In this document: positions 1-9,600 of the stretch, one piece after another
Layout of the letters: every line of letters starts with the position of its first letter
Numbering within the stretch: position 1 is the first letter of the stretch
NCBI GenBank assembly: GCA_049840795.1
Contig: JASGJK010000049.1
Location: forward strand, 104,514 to 168,513
Source: UPXZ01 sp049840795
GTDB taxonomy: Bacteria > Bacteroidota > Bacteroidia > Bacteroidales > Paludibacteraceae
DNA length: 64,000 nt
Reading direction: 5' to 3'
The notes under the pieces: model-generated
What the model saw: only the letters and a program-made list of their open reading frames with translations
Told to the model about the DNA's origin: nothing
Database searches by the model: none
Program-made: the position numbers and the translations under genes

Positions 1-1362
1 GGCAAGGTGATGGTTGCTGCCGTACCTGTACCATTATAAACCCATGTGTGATGAGACTCATCTAAGGTAATAGCAGTAGTATTAACCACGGTAATACTGG
101 TAGCAAACGATCCTTTGACCTCTAAAGTACTGTTGGGAGCTGGCTGATTAACACCAATCTTCCCGGTTGGAGCATTTACAGAACCAGTAAGATCTGTACC
201 AAAAATAGCTCCACCGATATTGAGTTGGTTAGAACCGGTTGTATTGGCTAAATTCTGGTTGGAACCAACAACAATGTTATTATCTCCTGTAGTTGAAGTA
301 TTTCCTGCCCGTACCCCCAGTAATAAATTATTATTTCCTGAAGTTATTTTCCAGCCTGCTCCACGCCCTACTACAGTATTATAATTTCCTGCAGTTGTTG
401 CTCTCATAGCTTCTGTTCCAATTACGGTATTATCAGCTCCTTCTATCGAGTAAATAGCCCAAGCCCCATTTGCAACGTTGGCTGATCCATGTGCATCTTT
501 TAAAAGGGTGCGGTAGCCTGTAGCTGTGTTGTAATATCCATCAACATTATAATATAGAGCCTCATTACCTATTGCTGTGTTTTGATTAGATTTAGTAGTG
601 TTGTAAAGAGCCTGCCGGCCTACCCCTGTATTGCCCCATCCACCTGTAAGGCTATATAAACTCTCGCATCCCACAGCAGTGTTCCATCCACTTCCTTCTC
701 CGACGGACGGATCTGTATTCGCATTGTAGAGAGTCCTATATCCCAGTGCTGTGTTAGTAGGCTCTTGCCCACCACCTAATCCTACCGTAATACTATTAAT
801 ACTGGCATCACCACCGACAACAGTCAATTTTGCCAATTGTTTCGCCGCAGTGGAATTCGAGTTGGTAGAGGCTACTCTTTTTGGGGCGGTAGTATCCACG
901 GCTGATTTGGGTAGTGTTATTAGTTCCATCCCATATAACCCGCATAGCTTCGGTGTTATTTACGGTTACCGGAAAATCGAAAGCGTCATTGGTACCAATG
1001 GTTTTAAGCGCGCCGTTGGTATTACCGCCAGGCAGCCACGCTGAAGGGATAGTTACAGAATTTGCAAGACGTACCCATTTGTTGCCGTCACTGTAATAAT
1101 ATCCGGGAGTTACGTCTCCGGCAGTATTTGTGTTATATACAGCCATACCGGCGGTAAATGTTGTACCCACCGGAGCGGCAACAGTAGTGGACGTAAGCTC
1201 AACGCGAGGTAAAAGCAAACCCTTTGTATCATTGCTGATAAGGTCTAAAACGGCATCTTTGTTCGGTTCGGTGTTAGCGCCGATAGTTACTTGGGCATTT
1301 AATAAAGTCCCATGAGAGATTGCGATTAAAATTAAAATGATTGTAAATAATTTTTTTTTCAT
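1..1362 (-). pseudogene. Tail-fibre/YadA-head-like secreted protein, frameshifted and cut by the left edge
   Basis: The N-terminal part (about 905-1362) starts with a signal peptide (MKKKLFTIILILIAISHGTLLNAQ) and then has the layout usual for Bacteroidetes tail-fibre-like surface proteins: a TIGANTEPNKDAVLDL segment, a GLLLPRV segment and a GYYYSDGNKWVRL segment. Near 905-922 the frame changes. From there to base 1 the minus strand stays open in another frame and encodes YadA-head-like repeats such as NTAIGNEALYYN and NTGVGRQALYN, then TGKIGVNQPAPNSTLEVKG. A one-base indel would join the two parts, and the gene continues beyond the window. It lies 23 bp after the PVGNG protein gene and is probably in the same operon. 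The role is inferred to be cell-surface or adhesive; no enzyme domain is visible. Sequencing error is as likely as a real mutation. Confidence 0.75.
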
Positions 1363-1385
1363 ATTGATAATAAGTATTTAAATAT

Positions 1386-2090
1386 TTATTTTTGATTAAA
1401 TTGTGATTGTTTGTTTTGTTTGGCGAATAGGATTAATGAATATAAAACAGCTAATAATCCCATTGTGATCACTCCGTTTCCTACCGGAACGTCATTATAT
1501 CCGTTTTCATTATCATTTCCTCCGCCACTTTCAGGGGAATCTTCGTCATCGCTTCCTCCACCGCCTATTGTTAATTGAGGTTGGCTTATAGTTTGATTAT
1601 AAGCTAAATTGTTTGCAGATATGGAAACATCGGATTTTTCAAGCCTGTTTTGTCTTCCAAAATAGGTAACAACTGCTGAATTATTTGAGGAATATTCAAA
1701 CTGTTTGTTGCTCTTTACCTTTGAGATTAACCTATTTGTGTTTGTTGTTGTGAGTACTTGGGCATCTGTCCATATTGAATAATGTCTTCTGCCATTATTG
1801 TTTTTTTCTGTTAATTCACCATAGGGGTAAGGGGCAGTCGAAATATAATTTAATCGATTACTTTGGTTTTCATTAAAATGGTGCCGGTTTCTGATTGTTT
1901 TTCTGTTATTTTTTTCCACTATTGTATTTATATTAGCGTCAGGAAATAAATATGTTGAGAAAAAAGAATGATTCTGTTTAGTGTAACCTTTTAATCCCAT
2001 TTTACTGTCATCAACCGATATCTTTACAGCAAAAAGCAAAGCACTTATCAATAATGTGTTTATGATGATAACTAAATAACTTTTTTTCAT
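1386..2090 (-). CDS. Small membrane protein with C-terminal PVGNG-helix-basic tail
   Basis: The 234-residue protein begins with a hydrophobic signal or anchor segment (MKKSYLVIIINTLLISALLFAV). A polar, low-complexity middle follows, rich in Asn, Ser and Gly, including a GGGGSDDEDSPESGGG stretch. It ends with VPVGNG at about residue 201, a hydrophobic helix of about 17 residues, and a Lys/Gln-rich tail. The same ending occurs in the protein at 5990-6610. The order of short motif, helix and basic tail is that of CTERM-type sorting signals (PEP-CTERM, and the PID-CTERM signals of Bacteroidetes as I recall them), but I cannot confirm membership. It lies 32 bp downstream of a T9SS-substrate gene and 23 bp upstream of the tail-fibre-like gene. 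Function unknown. Confidence 0.7.
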   Translation of the reverse strand: MKKSYLVIIINTLLISALLFAVKISVDDSKMGLKGYTKQNHSFFSTYLFPDANINTIVEKNNRKTIRNRHHFNENQSNRLNYISTAPYPYGELTEKNNNGRRHYSIWTDAQVLTTTNTNRLISKVKSNKQFEYSSNNSAVVTYFGRQNRLEKSDVSISANNLAYNQTISQPQLTIGGGGSDDEDSPESGGGNDNENGYNDVPVGNGVITMGLLAVLYSLILFAKQNKQSQFNQK

Positions 2091-2122
2091 GATTATATGT
2101 AATTTCTTGTGTCGTATATGTA

Positions 2123-4222
2123 TTAATTCTTTATTACAAATTTTCCAATTCCTGAATGTTTCCCTCTCATCTGAACAATATATACTCCTGACGTAAACTG
2201 ATTGGCGTTAATCGTCATTGCCGGGTAAGTTTCTACTTTTGAGCTATAAACCAAACGACCGCTTGGGTCAAAAATAGTGACGGTGGCATTTAGGTCTAAC
2301 TCGGTCAATTGGTTTATGTGCAGTTTCCCTGCGGCATAAAACATATCCAATTTATTGCTTGTGCCTGACGAATCGTCGGTTAATTCTTTAGGTATCTTGA
2401 ATGATATAAGAAAACGGTTAGGATTATCGTTTTTGGCTGCGCTGAAAGTGTATCTTTGGTTTATTTTCAAATCATTCCATTTGCCAAGTTGTTTGTCAAA
2501 TAACCAAAGACCTTCGGTTTGAAGCGTTTCATCATATTTGGAGGTTAATGTGTATTGCTGAGTTTCAGTTGAAGGTTTAAATAACATTGATATGGTATCT
2601 GTTTCCAAAGGAAGCCCGTTTGCAGCTAATTTAGTACCGGTTTCGGATGTTGTGTATAGTTGAAATAGCTGTTCATCATTCACATACGCTTTCTGCATAT
2701 CATAATTATCGCTTCCTCTTACGGCATCGCTGCGAAGACCTATGGCGGATAAATCGTAGATATTGGTGTTGGTGGATGGCGAAATGCTGAAAACCACTTG
2801 ATTTATGACTTTATCCGCCGGTAGTGCCGGTGCTCCCATTGCAGATTTTACTGCTGCCGGATTATTGTGTGAAACATCACCGTGACGAAGTAATTCTTTT
2901 CCCAGCGTAAAAGTGCCGGTACCTGCTCCGCTTTGGGTTTTACTTACTCTTATCATGAACACACTCATTGCCGGAATTTCAGTAATATCAGCTACCACAA
3001 TTGCATCACCACTTCCCGTTATTTGTTTTGGCACATAAGTAGCCGAACCTGCGGGATAAACATAGATGTAAGGAGAGAATGTCAGAGAGGAATTTTCCAT
3101 CGCTTTCCCAAGCAAATTTGTAGATATTGGTGCTGTGTATGAGTTACCAACCAACAGATTAATCGTACTGCCGGCGGAGGTGATTGATTTGGAATATAGC
3201 TCGTCTTTAGCAAAAAGCTGTTCGTCGTATGCAGATGTCGTATAAACTTTTCCATTAAAGTAGAACTTCCCTTTATCGTATGCCGAAGCATCATCTGCCG
3301 TGTACCACAAACCGTTTGTAGTCTGTAAGTTCGAATAAGAATAGCCTTGCGGACGGGGTTTGATGAGGTAAGCCTGCGCGGGAACTAATTTTTCAGCGGC
3401 AAGGTAAACGTACTGATCCATATCAATGATACCGTCTGCAGGAGAAATATCCTTGTTACCATATATATAGGTAGTATGACCTGTGGCATCGGCAACAGGG
3501 CGGCGTACCCAATTGCCTGCGAAATAACCGGAAAGCTGCGTATTGTCAAACGGTGTGGCAAACCCGAAAAGTTGCGTTGTTCCGCTTCCGGTAGGACGGT
3601 AAAGGGTCATGTCACGCTCCACAATTACGGCGCCGGGGGTTACCAGATTGGAGGAAGTAGAACCGGCACCGGTAATACGTAACGAGGCATCGTATGCGTT
3701 AGAACCAACTACCTCGGAACGGAGAATCATCTGTCCGTCGGTGTATGTGCCGTAGCGTTTTAGCGTGGTTGCATCCATCCCCATTCTGCCCGGCACAACG
3801 ATAGAATCGTTGGTAGCCATTTGGACGTTTGGGAAAGCTACGTAATGTGCTCCTCTGTCAAACGTATTCAGGTCGACAGATTGGGTTGTGATGTACTTCA
3901 TTCCCGTGAGATTTCCTCCGAAACGGAAATTACCCGTCGAAATAGTTTTTGTGTCCGTACCTACGTTAAAAACATTTGTTGTGGCATCTTGATAGAAGTT
4001 GCCTCCAATTTCAGCAGTTCCGTTAAGCACGATACTTACATTGCTCCCCAATTGCCGCATAGCATTGGGGACATAAAGAGCGACCCCATTACTTCCCCCG
4101 AGTTTAACGTACATAGCCCCTGTGTTTAAATATGTTACTTTTTGAATTTCGGCTGTTTGCGAATAGACAAGGGATGAGAGTAACATGAAAAAAATGAGAA
4201 TAGTTAAATAAAGTTTATTCAT
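2123..4222 (-). CDS. T9SS-secreted cell-surface protein with C-terminal sorting domain
   Basis: The 699-residue protein has an N-terminal signal peptide (MNKLYLTILIFFMLLSSLVYSQ), a long beta-rich body without a recognised catalytic motif, and a type A T9SS C-terminal sorting domain. The last 75 or so residues include ATVTIFDPSGRLVYSSKV, GVYIVQMR and a final KFVIKN. This type of protein crosses the outer membrane through PorU/PorV-linked type IX secretion and is attached to the surface or released. Body motifs such as PNVQMATNDSIVVPGRMG recall the large beta-rich Bacteroidales proteins of unknown function. It heads a minus-strand cluster with the PVGNG protein and the tail-fibre-like protein. 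The sorting domain is clear; substrate and role are unknown. Confidence 0.85.
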   Translation of the reverse strand: MNKLYLTILIFFMLLSSLVYSQTAEIQKVTYLNTGAMYVKLGGSNGVALYVPNAMRQLGSNVSIVLNGTAEIGGNFYQDATTNVFNVGTDTKTISTGNFRFGGNLTGMKYITTQSVDLNTFDRGAHYVAFPNVQMATNDSIVVPGRMGMDATTLKRYGTYTDGQMILRSEVVGSNAYDASLRITGAGSTSSNLVTPGAVIVERDMTLYRPTGSGTTQLFGFATPFDNTQLSGYFAGNWVRRPVADATGHTTYIYGNKDISPADGIIDMDQYVYLAAEKLVPAQAYLIKPRPQGYSYSNLQTTNGLWYTADDASAYDKGKFYFNGKVYTTSAYDEQLFAKDELYSKSITSAGSTINLLVGNSYTAPISTNLLGKAMENSSLTFSPYIYVYPAGSATYVPKQITGSGDAIVVADITEIPAMSVFMIRVSKTQSGAGTGTFTLGKELLRHGDVSHNNPAAVKSAMGAPALPADKVINQVVFSISPSTNTNIYDLSAIGLRSDAVRGSDNYDMQKAYVNDEQLFQLYTTSETGTKLAANGLPLETDTISMLFKPSTETQQYTLTSKYDETLQTEGLWLFDKQLGKWNDLKINQRYTFSAAKNDNPNRFLISFKIPKELTDDSSGTSNKLDMFYAAGKLHINQLTELDLNATVTIFDPSGRLVYSSKVETYPAMTINANQFTSGVYIVQMRGKHSGIGKFVIKN

Positions 4223-4603
4223 AAATAAGTGCTGAATATAATTTTTAGTTTATGTGATTTATAATGACAGTTTTGTGCACCTTTGGTTATTGTGCCAATA
4301 ATACTATATAAGCGACATTGAGATGGGGGTCGGCTCTAAAATCTTATTTCTAAGAGGGTTAGTTTTTCAAACGGTTTGTTAATTAAGTATACGTATAAGA
4401 AGTATTCTTACATATACATAAGAACAGTGCTTATACCTGTGCAAGAGAAACTCTCATGTCTTGCATAAGAGTTTCTCTTGCACAGGTATAAGATTATGTC
4501 TTATTTTATTGCCGGCATTTTATTGACCACCCCTTCTTTAACAAAGTTTAGAAAACCGACCGGAGCAGTTCCGGTATAAACCTGTTTTTTTAGAGGTTCT
4601 ATC
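4223..4603. other. Intergenic region rich in palindromes
   Basis: No gene is supported here. The stretch 4390-4492 is unusually palindromic: TAAGAA-GTA-TTCTTA near 4396, then the perfect 25-bp inverted repeat at 4430-4492. I found no good minus-strand TAnnTTTG box for the T9SS gene that starts at 4222. Confidence 0.6.
4430..4492. repeat. Perfect 25-bp inverted repeat with 13-base loop
   Basis: The arms 4430-4454 and 4468-4492 are perfect reverse complements (they start CTTATACCTGTGCAAGAGAA), separated by 13 bases. There is no T-run on either side, so it is not an ordinary intrinsic terminator. It lies between the end of the HU-like gene and the start of the T9SS gene, both on the minus strand. 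Confidence 0.9.
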
Positions 4604-5308
4604 TTATGTTACTACCAGCGCTTTGGGGTAAACATATATTTTGGGTACTTGCAGAATGTTACTGCCGGAATATTGTGTTATAATCTTCACTTGCCAGTTG
4701 CCTGCCGCCAGTACGGGTATTTGGGCAATCAGCAGCGAGGGTTTGTTTTGTGCAAGTATTGTTGCTTTCACTTCGGCGCCTGATTCGGATATAAACCATA
4801 GCCCTGCGGCAGCATCACCACCCGCCACTTTGATGTTGTATCCACGTACTTCAATGATACCTCCGGGTGTAAGCGTTTCATTGGTTTTTCCCGAAACGCT
4901 GTCCTTTACTTCCTGAATCTGGGGTTGAGGCACCGGTGAAGTGGTTTTTTCAAAAGTCACCTCCTTTTCCGCATCGCGTAGCAAGGTTCCTTTGGTTATG
5001 TTCACGTTCAGCTTGTGGCGGTTGGCATCAAACATGTCCAGCGGGCTTTCAAATACGCCCGAAATAGAAAACGAGGTGTTGAACAGCGGCAGGTTGATGG
5101 TGCCGCCTTCCAGAGTGATTTCGCGTACCGTACTTTCAATAATATTGAGTACAGCCAGGGCGTCGGTTTCTGTAACTAACGTTCCTTTTCCGAGCAAACG
5201 TTTGATAAATTTTTCTTTACCATAGCTTTCCGCACTGTGGGTTTGCGCCGAATAATCATCGGGGCGTTCGGTGAGCAGGTTTTCTGTTAATGAATACTTT
5301 AATGGCAT
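4604..5308 (-). CDS. HU-like DNA-binding protein with C-terminal DUF4469-type domain
   Basis: The 234-residue protein matches the Bacteroidetes family of HU-like domains fused to an Ig-fold DUF4469 domain. The first 125 or so residues hold the HU-like part: a start MPLKYSLTENLLTERPDDY, a helical ERPDDYSAQ/KEKFIKRLLGKGTLV segment, and the TLEGGTINLPLFNTSFSISGV strand region. The C-terminal 90 residues begin with LTPGGIIEVRGYNIKVAG and hold beta strands ending in PKIYVYPKALVV, the DUF4469 pattern. DNA binding is expected from the family, not shown. It has no signal peptide, so it should be cytoplasmic. It stands alone between surface-protein clusters, with a likely minus-strand promoter in the 5309-5700 gap. 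Confidence 0.8.
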   Translation of the reverse strand: MPLKYSLTENLLTERPDDYSAQTHSAESYGKEKFIKRLLGKGTLVTETDALAVLNIIESTVREITLEGGTINLPLFNTSFSISGVFESPLDMFDANRHKLNVNITKGTLLRDAEKEVTFEKTTSPVPQPQIQEVKDSVSGKTNETLTPGGIIEVRGYNIKVAGGDAAAGLWFISESGAEVKATILAQNKPSLLIAQIPVLAAGNWQVKIITQYSGSNILQVPKIYVYPKALVVT

Positions 5309-5682
5309 GGTTTTGTGAATTATGAATTAAGAATTTATAGTTAGAGATGTTTCGTACCGAAATAGTTTTGATATGTTGCGGGGCAAAAACATTGTCTTCG
5401 TCCTGCGGGTGTTTATAAATATGTTTTTATTGAATTATTTTGAGCAGAAATATCGCGTAATGGATTGATGTTTGTTGCGTATGCGCATTGCTGATTATCC
5501 CTTTTTGGTGAATATTCCAATGTTATCAACGCGTGAGCATCAATAACATGTAAAGTGTTTATATTGAGAGAAAGTGCTTGCATAAAGTGAAGAGATGAAT
5601 GAGTGGTTATAAAGATGTTTTGCGATAAACTATCCTTCGTGTAAAAGGCTGCTTTGCGGCGTGTTCGTATCAAATACCGTGC

Positions 5683-5690
5683 CAAAGATA
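5683..5690 (-). promoter_or_regulatory. Bacteroidetes -7 box TATCTTTG, minus strand
   Basis: This is an exact match to TAnnTTTG on the minus strand. Transcription from here would give a leader of about 370 nt before the HU-like gene. No clear -33 TTTG was seen. Confidence 0.45.
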
Positions 5691-5935
5691 TTATGTTATA
5701 ATGGTGATATTCTTTAGGATAAATGGGGGGTAAGCCCTGCCTTTTTTGTAGAAAATGCCGTTACAGTAGTGTTTGATGGGCGTAGCCCTGACATCTTGCA
5801 GCTTAATTTAGCTATTTAGTAACGGCTTCACTATCTGCCGGAAACCGAAGTTGCTAAGTGAAGCTGTCACTTGCAACATTTTTGGATAACGAGGTTATGG
5901 TGAGAATGCTTTAATTGATACAGTATATAGGAAAA

Positions 5936-5968
5936 GAAGACGATTTCAAATCATTTGAAATCGTCTTC
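5936..5968 (-). terminator. Terminator after the PVGNG protein gene
   Basis: A perfect 15-bp stem (GAAGACGATTTCAAA and its complement) with a 3-base loop. On the minus strand it is followed by TTTTCC, and it lies 22 bp past the stop of the gene at 5990-6610. Confidence 0.85.
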
Positions 5969-5989
5969 TTCCATTTTAGTATAGTTGGT

Positions 5990-6610
5990 TTAATTCTGTT
6001 TTTTGTAGAATACGAACGCACCGTACAGTCCTATCAAAATTATCATCACATACATTCCGTTTCCCACAGGTATCTGGCTGTCAGGGTCGGGGTCGCTGCC
6101 CGGATCGATGATGATATCGTTGTTGTTGTTGGTGGCTTTTTGCAAGCTGCCTGATTGCGAGCCTTTGTCGGTATCACTGTAATGCATACTGCCTCCCGCT
6201 CCGGTGTTTTCCTGCGGTGCTTTCCCTCTTGTGCCAACAGCCTGTGCAAGCATCATTCCCGGAGAATCGGAGTTTATTGATGCTATTTCGTCTTTTGCAC
6301 GTCTGCCTATCGGCGATTTGCCTGCGTATTGAGTGGTAGCCGCAGAATAATTTGTGCCCGTCTCGAAGTCTGTCAAACGACCGGTGTTGAACGATGCGGC
6401 ACTTTTGGCGCACACATTGCTTCGTTTCGCCGTTCTGCTGCTCTTCGGAGTATTTTCTTTCTTGATAAGCCGCGAACTTTCAGCTTGTATGTTTTCACCC
6501 GTTACGGAATAATATATTTCGTTTTTTGCTTTGTGCAGGTTATTAAAAAAAATATAAGCTGCCGTTCCCATCGAACCGATAATGAGCATCAGTAATAATT
6601 TATTTTTCAT
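5990..6610 (-). CDS. Second small membrane protein with C-terminal PVGNG-helix-basic tail
   Basis: The 206-residue protein has an N-terminal hydrophobic segment (MKNKLLLMLIIGSMGTAAYIFF), a polar and probably disordered middle, then DPGSDPDPDSQIPVGNG at about residues 170-185, a hydrophobic helix (MYVMIILIGLYGAFVFY) and a KKQN end. Outside the two ends it shares little with the protein at 1386-2090, as expected if the C-terminus is a transferable signal. It lies 60 bp downstream of the giant T9SS adhesin, and the pair ends at a strong terminator. Function unknown; a membrane anchor or sorting signal is my inference. Confidence 0.7.
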   Translation of the reverse strand: MKNKLLLMLIIGSMGTAAYIFFNNLHKAKNEIYYSVTGENIQAESSRLIKKENTPKSSRTAKRSNVCAKSAASFNTGRLTDFETGTNYSAATTQYAGKSPIGRRAKDEIASINSDSPGMMLAQAVGTRGKAPQENTGAGGSMHYSDTDKGSQSGSLQKATNNNNDIIIDPGSDPDPDSQIPVGNGMYVMIILIGLYGAFVFYKKQN

Positions 6611-6670
6611 TCTATATGCGATGTTACTTTATTGTTCTTAAATTTGTGTTTCAGTCTGTTTTATTTTTAA

Positions 6671-9600
6671 TCACTTTACGATGACTTTTACGGTGTTTTG
6701 ATATTTTCCGGCGCTCATTTTCACCAAATATATTCCACTCGGCAGCGCTATCTGCAATGTTTCGTCAGTCATCGGGAAGATTGTCTTGTCTGTAATCTTT
6801 TTTCCTGCAAGATCAAACAGTTGAGCTTTGGCATCTTCTTGTGTGCTATTGACAAACTGTAATTTTCCATTGGCTACATAAGCTGTTAATGTAGTTTGAT
6901 TATCTTGATTTTCATCGACTACCGTTCCTCTGATTTGGAACCGTTTTACATCCGTTCCGCTGTTTGTCGCAATAAACTTATAGGTTACCTCTTCTTTGTC
7001 TAACGGTGTAACGGTATTTGCAACCCTATCTACTAAATACAATTCGGTGTAATATTGTTCGATGTTTGATTTTTTTACTGTCAGGGTATATTCCGTATCC
7101 TCGTTTGCAGCAAAGTTGATGTACGAACCAATCAGATTGCTTGTGGTGTTCACCTGCATATTCCCGTCGGGAGTAGGAGCGTAGATAAACGCTGTGGGTG
7201 TACCGAAGAATTTCAGCCCGTCCCATCCGTTGTCAAAGCTGTCTGAAGTACCTTCTTGAGAGAACATCCACAGTTTATCACTTGTAGAAGCGCTGTTCAG
7301 TTCGATTTCCAGATAGGATAAGTCTTCTTTCGCTACCCTGTTTCTTCCCGGTGCCGTTTGTGGTTTGGTGTTCTTTTCCAAACTCATATATTTCAATGTT
7401 ACCTGTCTGTCGTTGTCATCGTTTCCGATATGACGCAGCAGGAATCCGTTCATAGAAGGAATGTTTGCGTAACCCATTACCGGTGCTGTTTCTACCGGAA
7501 TACTGATATACATCCCCGCATTTGTACCCGTCTGAGTACCGGCAACAGCCAGACCTCCCCATACACCGAACGATGCCGTATTGTATAGATACACCGTTTT
7601 TTCTACTGAACCATCGATTGGAAATTCAATGTTATTTACCGGCAATGCCGCTGTAAACGAGTTTCCAAAAACGTTTTGTCCCAATCCGTAACGTTTGTTG
7701 TACTCATTGCTGCCTCCGCTGCCTGCTACTTCCGGTGCTTGGTGTGTGAGGGTAAGAGTTTTGTCACACAGTGTGAGCGCGCCTTTTATTTCAATGATTT
7801 TGGCGGCATCCTGAGTGATACTGTAACCTGTGAAATCGGTAAGCTCACTGTCATTGTTCAGGGTTTCCCATTTGTTATAATAAGAATCCGTGGCATTTTT
7901 CTTTTCATTGTACTTACGCAGGAAGCTTCCGGCAAAAGTGGGATTAGCCTTTATACTCTCCACAGGCACGCCAAAGAACTGCCAATGGTAAGATCCTTTG
8001 AATATGGTGCCTTTTGTCGGGCTTCCGTCGATATTATCTTCCCAAGAATATTCTGAACCTTTGTATCCTTTGGCATAAAGCTGCACGGTACCGTAAATGG
8101 TGTAACTACAAGGATTGACGTTTGATACGATAAACGAGCCGTTAGGAGTGTAACCTGCGGTAGCATCTCCATCGGCTTCAATGACCAATCTGTTAGGGTT
8201 ATTGACATCACTGTATCCCGTTATGGTTGAGCCGGTAACTACTACGCCTGTTCCGGGTGGGATAACCAAGGCTTTGTCTGATTCATTGACCAAATTTCCG
8301 ATGGTTTTTTCCTGACTGGCAGGAACAACCAAATCGTTTTTGGCGGCTCCTCCTGCTCCATTATTGGCGGCGGTGGCAAACGTAATATTATCTCCCGCAT
8401 TTGGAACGTTTCCACTTTTCCAGTTTGAGCCTGTATTCCAATTATCATTTGTACTACCCACCCAAAATTGCGTTATGGGTTGGGGCAGTGAGGTGAGATA
8501 AGCTGTTGCCTTATCGGTATCGGTGCCGTTAGAGAGCGTGTATTCCACCGGAACGGTGCCTACAAATCCCGTAACGGGGGTAAATACCAATTCACCGCTT
8601 TCTGTTACCTTAACCGTACCTGCTTTTACGCCCCCTTGATACACCTCTACTGTTGTACCGGTAGTTCCGCTTGGGACAGTTACCGTAGTTTTGGTTCCCG
8701 TAGCATCGCTTACATAAGTGATTTGACTCACTTTAGGTACGGTAGCGCCTTCGTACGTATCATTAGCCATCAGATTAGAGATGGTAATGGTTTGGTTCAT
8801 CGGTGCGGCTTTGGCATCGTCGTTGGCATATACCGGCGCTCCCAATACGTTTATATCAATGGTGCCGGTAGCGGTTTCTCCGTGTCCGTCCGAAACGATA
8901 TAGCTAAACGGCACAGTACCTTTGTAGGTGGCTGCAGCTACAAATACAACTTCATTCGTAGTGGTATTCAGATAAGCCGTTCCGGCTAAAATGGTTCCGG
9001 CAGGATTTGCGTAAACGTTTGTCGGTGAACCACTGTTCGTACTGATAGCATTCGGTGTTCCCGAAGTATTTGTATATGCCTTAACCTCAGTTACGGTCAG
9101 CGCGTTGCCATCGGGATCGGAGTCATTAGAGAGTGGTTTTACGGCTACACTACCGCTTTGATTTACCGTAGCCACATCCCGATTGGCTATCGGCGGATGA
9201 TTTTCCGCTGTGGCGGTTACGGTAATGTTTAGCGTAGCGGCATCTGTGATAGTGCCGTCCGTAGCGGTATAAGTAATTGGCGGTACAGTGCCGGTGTAAC
9301 CCGACTTGGGTGTAAACGTATAAGAACCATCGGAATGTATGATGATACTACCACACGTTGTACCCGATATTTCAAGGGTAGTCAACGTGCCGAGTGGCAC
9401 CGTTGCACTATTAAATAAAACCGAGCCGGCTTTTACACTAATCGTTGTTGTCCCCAAATCATTGCTTAATACATTGCCTGATACGGCTGTATTGGTGGTG
9501 GTTCTATAATCGTCGTACGCGTTTACCGTTTTTGTGGTAGTGGTAGTGTTTGGCAGCACCGTTACGGTAGCCGTGGCGGTATCGGTACCACCGTTTCCGT

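Larger units (their letters stand above)
5309..5989. other. 680-bp gap with promoter-like box and hairpins, no supported gene
   Basis: A TATCTTTG box on the minus strand lies at 5683-5690, and a weaker TGTTTTTG sits at about 5382; either could serve the HU-like gene. A stem-loop on the plus strand at 5850-5877 (GTTGCtAAGTGA/TCACTTGCAAC, then ATTTTTGG) looks like a terminator, but no plus-strand gene precedes it. A second hairpin at 5936-5968 ends the gene at 5990-6610. The 90-codon open frame at 5413-5685 has no family resemblance and its start lies inside the -7 box. Confidence 0.5.

Noticed and set aside
5413..5685. 90-codon open frame on the minus strand
   Set aside because: No family resemblance, its start lies within a promoter box, and composition is that of non-coding DNA.
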